Under the pieces are notes generated by a model that was not told where the DNA came from, searched no databases, and saw only the letters and a program-made list of their open reading frames with translations. DNA of 6,292 bases from JALZDI01 sp036259355 (GTDB taxonomy: Bacteria; Actinomycetota; Actinomycetes; Propionibacteriales; Nocardioidaceae): assembly GCA_036259355.1 (NCBI GenBank), contig DATABY010000127.1, forward strand, positions 1 through 6,292, written 5' to 3'. Shown piece after piece: positions 1 through 4,468 of the stretch (the first letter of the stretch is position 1; each line of letters opens with the position of its first letter). The position numbers and the translations under genes are program-made.

Positions 1-2
1 CC

Positions 3-113
3 CACCCGGAGGTCGACGAGGCCATCCGTCGCCAGCTCGACGACGGGATCACGTTCTCGCTGATGCACCCCCTGGAGGTGGAGGTGTCCGAGCTGCTGGC
101 CGAGGTGGCGCCG
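3..113 (+). pseudogene. Internal fragment of class III aminotransferase (forward copy)
   Basis: The forward frame starting at position 3 reads HPEVDEAIRRQLDDGITFSL, then MHPLEVEVSELLAEVAP. This matches the segment of glutamate-1-semialdehyde aminotransferase-like class III PLP enzymes that follows the N-terminal GNEYLDY region. The fragment runs off the left edge and stops making sense after about position 113. There it turns into the antisense of a second copy of the same gene (143–247). Downstream the frame stays open by chance to a TAG near 293, but those residues are not aminotransferase. The fragment lacks the PLP lysine and the whole large domain, so it cannot be functional as it stands. 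It differs from the reverse copy at 5 of 105 aligned bases, mostly synonymous (E/D and A/V are the two residue changes). Confidence 0.75.
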
Positions 114-247
114 GACTTGCCGAACCGCACCGCTTCGGCGCACGGCACCACCTCGGCGAGCAGCTCGGACACCTCCACCTCCAGGGGGTGCATGAGCGAG
201 AACGTGATCCCGTCGTCGAGCTGGCGCCGGATGGCGTCGTCGACCTC
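9..247. repeat. Imperfect inverted repeat A (aminotransferase gene)
   Basis: Positions 9–113 are the reverse complement of 143–247 (paired positions sum to 256), with mismatches at 20, 29, 62, 98 and 109. The 29-base spacer 114–142 belongs to the reverse copy and encodes its CAEAVRFGKS segment. Both arms encode the same stretch of the same protein. This is therefore a head-to-head duplication of coding sequence, not a regulatory hairpin or an IS end. The arm end overlaps the palindrome GGCGCC at 107–112. The likely origin is an amplification or assembly chimera; a real inverted duplication cannot be excluded from sequence alone. Confidence 0.9.
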
Positions 248-484
248 GGGGTTCGCGTACCCGAGCGAGACGGGCCCGACGCCCATCGAGTAGTCGAGGT
301 ACTCGTTGCCGTCGACGTCCCACAGACGGGCGCCGCGAGCGCGGGCCGCGTACTTCGGGGCCACTCCGTCGACGTACTGGGTGGGGCCCTTGGCGAGGAC
401 CTGGGTGGTGGGCGGCATCAGACCCACCGCCCGCGAGTGCCATTCGTCGGATCGGGTGATGTCTGGGAGGGCGGGCTGGTTCAT
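113..484 (-). CDS. Glutamate-1-semialdehyde aminotransferase-like (class III) N-terminus, truncated
   Basis: On the minus strand an ATG at 484–482 opens a frame beginning MNQPALPDITRSDEWHSRAV. It continues through KGPTQYVDGVAPKYAARARG, LWDVDGNEYLDYSMGVGPVS, LGYANPEVDDAIRRQLDD and VVPCAEAVRFGKSG. This is the N-terminal ~125 residues of the class III PLP-dependent aminotransferase family, in the subgroup labelled glutamate-1-semialdehyde 2,1-aminomutase. Relatives with the KGPTQ and GITFSLMHPLEVEV pattern often sit in surface-polysaccharide gene clusters, so a sugar or cell-envelope role is as likely as haem synthesis; this is an inference. The family is ~430 residues long, so about 70% is missing, including the PLP lysine. 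After FGKSGA the sequence becomes antisense to the forward copy. The frame stays open to the window edge (position 2), but that tail is not aminotransferase. No clear Shine-Dalgarno sequence precedes the ATG. The gene is not part of the usual recN neighbourhood. Confidence 0.75.
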
Positions 485-500
485 CGTTTCTGGGTTCCCG

Positions 501-551
501 GGTCGGCGCCGATCTCGTCCAGCTGCTCGTGCAGGGCCGGGGAGGCGCCCG
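501..551 (-). pseudogene. Inverted 51-bp fragment of recN
   Basis: Read on the minus strand, this piece encodes GASPALHEQLDEIGAD, the same residues that recN encodes in the forward direction at 614–664. It differs from the genuine copy by one synonymous base (position 541 against 624; Ser TCC versus TCT). It is joined at about 501 to the sequence just upstream of the aminotransferase ATG. Its recN frame continues PGTQKR and stops at a TGA that overlaps that ATG. It carries no complete domain and cannot be functional. Confidence 0.85.
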
Positions 552-664
552 AGCCGACTCCGGGCTCGTCCGCAGCGGCGCGGCGCGCTCCCGCATCGAG
601 GGGCGGGTCCGCCCGGGCGCCTCTCCGGCCCTGCACGAGCAGCTGGACGAGATCGGCGCCGACC
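501..664. repeat. recN: Imperfect inverted repeat B (recN)
   Basis: Positions 501–551 are the reverse complement of 614–664 (paired positions sum to 1165), with a single mismatch at 541/624. The 62-base spacer 552–613 is genuine forward recN (DSGLVRSGAARSRIEGRVRP). The arm end overlaps GGCGCCCG at 544–551, the point where the sequence turns from antisense to sense recN. Like repeat A, both arms are coding sequence of one protein, which points to a strand-switch chimera. Confidence 0.9.
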
Positions 665-2142
665 TCGACGACGGTTCACTGATCCTGGCCCGCACCGTCT
701 CGGCGGAGGGCCGCTCCCGGGCCATGGTGGGCGGGGCGTCGGTGCCGATGGGCCGCCTCGGCGGGGTGGCCGACGCGCTGGTGGCCGTGCACGGGCAGTC
801 CGACCAGCACCGGCTGCTGCAGCCGGCCCGGCAGCGCGACGCCCTCGACCGGTACGGCGGGGACGCGCTCGTCGCGCTGCGCGACCGGTTCCGCGCCGGC
901 TACCGCGCCTTGCGGGAGGCCGAGCGCCGGCTCGGCGAGGTCACCGCGACCGTGCGCGAACGCGCGCGCGAGGCCGACGTGCTCCGGATCGGGCTGGAGG
1001 AGCTGGAGCAGACCGCGCCGCAGCCGGGGGAGGACGCCGAGCTGCTGGCCGAGGAGGAGCGGCTGGGCCATGCCGACGCGCTGCGGATGGCCTCGCTCGA
1101 GGCCCGGCTGGGGCTCGTGGGTGACGACGAGACGCTCGGCGCGGACGCCGTGGCCATGCTGGACCGTGCCCGGCGCGCGTTGGAGGGCGTGCGCGACCAC
1201 GACCGCGACCTGGCGGCGCTGCACGACCGCGTTGCCGAGGCCACCTACCTGGTCGGCGACCTGGGCTCCGACGTCGCCGCCTACGCCGCCTCGGTCGAGT
1301 CCGACCCCGCCCGGCTCGCGTGGGTGCAGGAACGGCGGGCGGTTCTCACCGGGCTGAAACGCAAGTACGGCGACACGGTCGACGAGGTCCTGCAGTGGGG
1401 CGAGCAGGCGGCCAAGCGCCTCCTCGAGCTCGACAGCACCGACGAGCGGATCGAGGAGCTGCGGGCGGAGGTCGAGCGCCTGCACGACGACCTCGGCCAC
1501 CTCGGCGCCGAGCTGTCGACGGCGCGCCAGGACGCCGCCACCCGGCTGGCCGCGGCGGTCACCGAGGAGCTGAGCGCGCTGGCCATGCCGCACGCCCGCT
1601 TCGCCGTCCGCGTCGGCCAGCGCGCGGCCGCCGACGGCCTGGTGGTCGGTGACCGGCGCCTCGCGTTCGGCGCCGACGGCGTCGACGAGGTCGAGATGCT
1701 GCTGGCCGCCAACGCCTCCTCCGAACCACGTCCCCTGGACAAGGGCGCCTCCGGCGGCGAGCTCTCCCGGGTGATGCTCGCGCTCGAGGTGGTGCTGGCC
1801 GGCCGCAACCCGGTGCCGACGCTGGTCTTCGACGAGGTCGACGCCGGCGTCGGCGGCAAGGCCGCGGTGGAGCTGGGCCGGCGGCTGGCCCGGCTGGCGC
1901 GGGAGGCGCAGGTCGTCGTCGTGACGCACCTGCCGCAGGTCGCGGCGTTCGCCGACCGGCACTACGTGGTGGCCAAGAGCGACGACGGGAGCGTCACCTC
2001 CAGCGGGCTGCGCGCCGTCGACGACGACGCCCGGGTGCGCGAGCTCTCCCGGATGCTCGCCGGCCTGGAGGGCTCGGAGTCCGCGCAGGCGCACGCCGAG
2101 GAGCTGCTCGCGGTGGCGGCGCGCGAACGCACCTCCTCTTAA
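544..2142 (+). CDS. recN: DNA repair protein RecN, 5'-truncated
   Basis: RecN is an SMC-like ATPase that acts in the cytoplasm on DNA double-strand breaks. Recognisable sequence starts at about 544–553 (ARADSGLVRSGAARSRIEGR) and runs to TAA at 2140–2142, about 530 residues. A long charged helical region, expected to form the coiled coil, spans roughly 850–1550. The C-terminal ATPase half is intact. The ABC signature KGASGGELSRVMLALE begins at 1741, Walker B LVFDEVDAG at 1822 (catalytic D and E at 1831–1836), and the switch histidine of VTHLPQVAAF is at 1927. The N-terminal ~55–60 residues with Walker A (GETGAGKT type) are absent, because the sequence folds back into an inverted copy of recN at 501–551. 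A GTG at 529 gives an open start, but it lies in the inverted arm and is not the natural start. RecN is normally ~560–600 residues. The gene is probably intact in the real genome. It lies 60 bases upstream of steA. Confidence 0.93.
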   Translation, partial: GARADSGLVRSGAARSRIEGRVRPGASPALHEQLDEIGADLDDGSLILARTVSAEGRSRAMVGGASVPMGRLGGVADALVAVHGQSDQHRLLQPARQRDALDRYGGDALVALRDRFRAGYRALREAERRLGEVTATVRERAREADVLRIGLEELEQTAPQPGEDAELLAEEERLGHADALRMASLEARLGLVGDDETLGADAVAMLDRARRALEGVRDHDRDLAALHDRVAEATYLVGDLGSDVAAYAASVESDPARLAWVQERRAVLTGLKRKYGDTVDEVLQWGEQAAKRLLELDSTDERIEELRAEVERLHDDLGHLGAELSTARQDAATRLAAAVTEELSALAMPHARFAVRVGQRAAADGLVVGDRRLAFGADGVDEVEMLLAANASSEPRPLDKGASGGELSRVMLALEVVLAGRNPVPTLVFDEVDAGVGGKAAVELGRRLARLAREAQVVVVTHLPQVAAFADRHYVVAKSDDGSVTSSGLRAVDDDARVRELSRMLAGLEGSESAQAHAEELLAVAARERTSS

Positions 2143-2202
2143 CCGCGCCACGCGGGTTCGCCTCCGCGGCACCGGCGGGCGTGCGTGTCACGATGACCCG
2201 CG

Positions 2203-3390
2203 ATGAAGATCCCCGTAGCCAAGCGCAACAGCCAGGCGGCGGCGTCCGGCATCACCGGCCGCGCGCGTCTCGGCCGGAGGACGCGGTCACTGGTGCGGCG
2301 CCTGCGGCCCGGTGACATCGCGGTCATCGACCACGTCGACCTGGACCAGCCGACCGCGCAGGCGCTGGTCGATGCCCGGGTCGCGGCGGTCGTCAACGTC
2401 GCCCCGTCGACCTCGGGCCGCTACCCCAACCACGGCCCGCAGGTGATCGTCGACGCGGGCATCCCGCTGGTCGACGACGCCAAGGGTCCGGTGTTCGCGA
2501 AGCTGCACGACGGCGACCAGGTGTGGATCGCCGACGGCATCGTCTATCGCGGTGCTGACCAGGTGGGCGCCGGGACCGTGCTCGACCACGATCAGGTGGT
2601 GGCGGCGGCCGAGTCGGCCCGCACCGGGATGGCCTCGCAGCTGGAGACGTTCAGCGCCAACGCGATGGAGTTCATCCGCCGTGAGGGCGAGCTGCTCCTC
2701 GAGGGCACCGACGTGCCCGACGTACGCACCGACTTCACCGACCGTCCGGTCGTCGTCGTGCAGAGATGCTTCGACTACGCGGCCGACCTGCGCCGCCTCA
2801 GGCAGTTCATCAAGGAACGCCGTCCGCTCCTCGTGGGGGTCGACGACGGCGCCGACGTGCTGCTGGCCGCGGGGCACCGGCCGGACGTGATCGTCGGCGA
2901 CGTCGAGGCGGTCAGCGACCGGGCGCTGCGCTGCGGCGCGGAGGTCGTGGCCAGGGTGCCGCGCGAAGGCGTTCCCGCGGGGCTGGACCGCCTGGAGCGG
3001 CTCGGCGTCAGCGTCACGATGTTCCGCACCTCCGCCACCAGCGAGGACGCCGCGATGCTGCTGGCGGACAGTGGCGGCGCCCTGCTCGTGGTCACCGTGG
3101 GCAGCCACACCAGCCTGGAGGAGTACCTCGACCGAGGCCGCTCCGGGATGGCGAGCAGCTTCCTCACCCGGCTTCGGGTGGGCCCGAGGCTGCTCGACGC
3201 CCGGGCGGTGGAGCGCCTGTACCGCTCCCCGGTCCGCACCTGGCAGCTGCTGCTGCTCGCGCTGTTCGGGCTGTTGGCGGTCGCGCTGGCGGTGGCGGCC
3301 ACGCCCGTGGGCCAGGACTGGTGGCGGGCGGTGAGCTCGGCCGTCGCGGACCTGTGGGCGTGGGTGCAGGCCCGGGGGTGGTTCGCATGA
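2203..3390 (+). CDS. steA: Cell-separation membrane protein SteA (Rv1697-like)
   Basis: This 395-residue protein matches the actinobacterial family of M. tuberculosis Rv1697 and Corynebacterium SteA in length and in gene order (recN before, steB after). In Corynebacterium, SteA works with SteB at the division site to promote daughter-cell separation. The conserved N-terminal block PGDIAVIDHVDLD...VVNVAPSTSGRYPNHGP lies at residues ~37–81. A second part (~180–330) resembles the thiamine pyrophosphokinase catalytic fold, with GVDDGADVLLAAGHRPDVIVG at 212–232 followed by DVEAVSD; no kinase activity is implied. One transmembrane helix, WQLLLLALFGLLAVALAVAA (~347–366), leaves a short C-terminal tail ending WAWVQARGWFA. 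The large N-terminal part is therefore predicted to be cytoplasmic. The ATG at 2203 fits the family N-terminus (MK...GITGRARLGRRTRSLVRR), but no clear Shine-Dalgarno sequence precedes it. The stop overlaps the steB start by four bases. I name it from family resemblance and synteny. Confidence 0.9.
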   Translation: MKIPVAKRNSQAAASGITGRARLGRRTRSLVRRLRPGDIAVIDHVDLDQPTAQALVDARVAAVVNVAPSTSGRYPNHGPQVIVDAGIPLVDDAKGPVFAKLHDGDQVWIADGIVYRGADQVGAGTVLDHDQVVAAAESARTGMASQLETFSANAMEFIRREGELLLEGTDVPDVRTDFTDRPVVVVQRCFDYAADLRRLRQFIKERRPLLVGVDDGADVLLAAGHRPDVIVGDVEAVSDRALRCGAEVVARVPREGVPAGLDRLERLGVSVTMFRTSATSEDAAMLLADSGGALLVVTVGSHTSLEEYLDRGRSGMASSFLTRLRVGPRLLDARAVERLYRSPVRTWQLLLLALFGLLAVALAVAATPVGQDWWRAVSSAVADLWAWVQARGWFA

Positions 3391-4343
3391 CGCGGCTGCG
3401 CTACGCGGTCGTGCTGGTGTCGGTGGTGCTGTTCACGCTCGCCCTCGGCATCGCGCTCGGTGGCGGCCCGCTGCAGGGGCAGGTCCGCGGCACCCTGCAG
3501 AGCCAGGTCGAGGCGGTGACCGACGGAGCCGGGCAGCGGTCCCTGGTCAGCCGGAACCGCGCCCTGGCCCGTACGGCGAGGTTCGACCGCGGCTTCGCGG
3601 AGGCCGTCTCACCGCAGCTGCTCGAGGACCGGCTGACCGAGCGTTCCGTGGTCGTCCTGTCCCTGCCCGGCGTACCGGCAGCGGTCACCGAGGCGGTGGC
3701 GGCCGACATCGACACCGCGGGCGGCACCGTGACCACGTCCCTGCAGGTCGGACGCGACCTGGTCGACCCGACCGCGCGTCCGCTGGTCGACGAGCTCAGC
3801 AAGCGGCTGCTCGCCGACCTCGACGACCGCGACGTGCCCGACGACGCGTCGGTGTACACCCGCGCCGGTGTGGTGGCCGCACGGGCTCTGCTGACGACCG
3901 CCGACGCCGGCAACCCGATGGACGACGCGGCGCGCAGCGTCTTCAACACGTTGACGACCGCCCGGCTGCTGCACGGGCCCGAACCGCAGCAGCGCGCGAG
4001 CACCGCCGTCGTGCTCCTCCCCGAGGCGCGACGGCGTCCGGGCGCCACCAGCGGCGGCCGGAGCCTGATCCTCACCGAGCTGGTCACCGCCTTCGACGAG
4101 GCCGGTGACGGCGTGGTCGTCGGTGGACCGCCCTCCGCGGCACAGCCCCGCGGGTTGCTGGCCGCGCTCCGCAGGACCGCTCCCGCGGCCGAGCAGGTCT
4201 CCACCGTCGACTCGACCGGCGTGCGCGCCGGCCAGGTCGTCGCCGTGCTGGCGCTGGCCGAGCAGGCCGAGGGCAGCACCGGGCACTACGGCGTCGCTCC
4301 GGGCGCCGACGCGGTGCTGCCGGCGGACGCGCTGACCGAGTGA
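3387..4343 (+). CDS. steB: SteB / MctB-like membrane-anchored protein (Rv1698-like)
   Basis: This 318-residue protein is close to the ~314 of M. tuberculosis Rv1698. Two roles are described for homologues: partner of SteA in cell separation in Corynebacterium, and the mycobacterial copper transport protein MctB that limits copper accumulation. The sequence does not decide between them. The N-terminus MTRLRYAVVLVSVVLFTLAL has basic residues and then one hydrophobic helix (~6–27), so the rest is predicted to be extracytoplasmic. A polar helical stretch (~33–80: QVRGTLQSQVEAV...NRALARTARFDRGFAEAV) may form a short coiled coil, followed by an alpha/beta domain beginning RSVVVLSLPGV. The ATG at 3387 overlaps the steA TGA as ATGA, with a G-rich Shine-Dalgarno-like stretch (GGGGGTGG, 3374–3381) inside the end of steA. 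This suggests translational coupling and fixed stoichiometry. The frame is open further upstream, but that part is a shadow of steA. I see no metal-binding Cys or His cluster. Confidence 0.88.
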   Translation: MTRLRYAVVLVSVVLFTLALGIALGGGPLQGQVRGTLQSQVEAVTDGAGQRSLVSRNRALARTARFDRGFAEAVSPQLLEDRLTERSVVVLSLPGVPAAVTEAVAADIDTAGGTVTTSLQVGRDLVDPTARPLVDELSKRLLADLDDRDVPDDASVYTRAGVVAARALLTTADAGNPMDDAARSVFNTLTTARLLHGPEPQQRASTAVVLLPEARRRPGATSGGRSLILTELVTAFDEAGDGVVVGGPPSAAQPRGLLAALRRTAPAAEQVSTVDSTGVRAGQVVAVLALAEQAEGSTGHYGVAPGADAVLPADALTE

Positions 4344-4404
4344 CCCGCCATGGGCCATTCCCGGCGTGCCCGGCGGCGCGGCGGTCCGTTCGCCGGCCAC
4401 GGGT

Positions 4405-4413
4405 TGATAGGCT
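4405..4413 (+). promoter_or_regulatory. Predicted pyrG promoter, extended -10
   Basis: The sequence TGATAGGCT has the form TGnTANNNT of an extended -10 element (TG at 4405–4406, hexamer TAGGCT at 4408–4413). It lies in the only AT-richer patch of the 125-base gap between steB and pyrG. No convincing -35 hexamer lies at 16–18 bases, which is tolerated in extended -10 promoters. Transcription would start near 4419–4421, in the run CCCC, giving a leader of about 50 bases. Prediction only. Confidence 0.5.
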
Positions 4414-4428
4414 GAAACCCCGTGGACG

Positions 4429-4445
4429 GGCGGAGGCTCTCCGCC
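4429..4445 (+). promoter_or_regulatory. Hairpin in the pyrG leader
   Basis: GGCGGAG (4429–4435) can pair with CTCCGCC (4439–4445) across the three-base loop GCT, giving a perfect seven-base-pair stem in the predicted 5' untranslated leader. It ends 16 bases before the Shine-Dalgarno sequence and is not followed by a run of T, so it does not look like an intrinsic terminator. It may affect mRNA stability or act in a leader-based control of pyrG, but short GC stems are frequent in such GC-rich DNA. Confidence 0.35.
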
Positions 4446-4461
4446 GCACTCGATGACCCAC

Positions 4462-4466
4462 GGGAG
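4462..4466 (+). promoter_or_regulatory. pyrG ribosome-binding site
   Basis: GGGAG (4462–4466, within ACGGGAGAC) is the only purine-rich Shine-Dalgarno candidate ahead of pyrG. It leaves two bases to the GTG at 4469 and five to the TTG at 4472. Spacing therefore favours TTG 4472 as the true initiation codon, one residue shorter than the GTG reading. Confidence 0.55.
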
Positions 4467-4468
4467 AC

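Noticed and set aside
1..260. Inverted repeat considered as terminal repeats of an insertion sequence or as an attachment site
   Set aside because: The arms are coding sequence of one aminotransferase segment, with no transposase, no target duplication, and a spacer that is also coding.
63..293. 76-residue open frame at the left end as a small protein gene
   Set aside because: It is a read-through from the forward aminotransferase fragment into antisense of the reverse copy, so the protein is a chimera.
2141..2158. Imperfect hairpin right after the recN stop (CCGCG/CGCGG with flanking AA/TT and a bulged G)
   Set aside because: The stem is short, there is no T run, and steA follows 60 bases later in the same direction. 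It is not enough to call a terminator.
676..2172. A 498-residue open frame antisense to recN
   Set aside because: Low-complexity composition with no family resemblance. It is a shadow of high-GC recN codon use.
2766..3386. In-frame upstream extension of steB, which would give a 525-residue protein
   Set aside because: The extension is Arg/Gly/Ala-rich sequence overlapping steA in another frame. The family N-terminus with its membrane helix begins at ATG 3387.
4380..4394. Short stem GGCG/CGCC between steB and pyrG considered as a terminator
   Set aside because: Only about five pairs, no T run, and such stems are expected by chance at this GC content.
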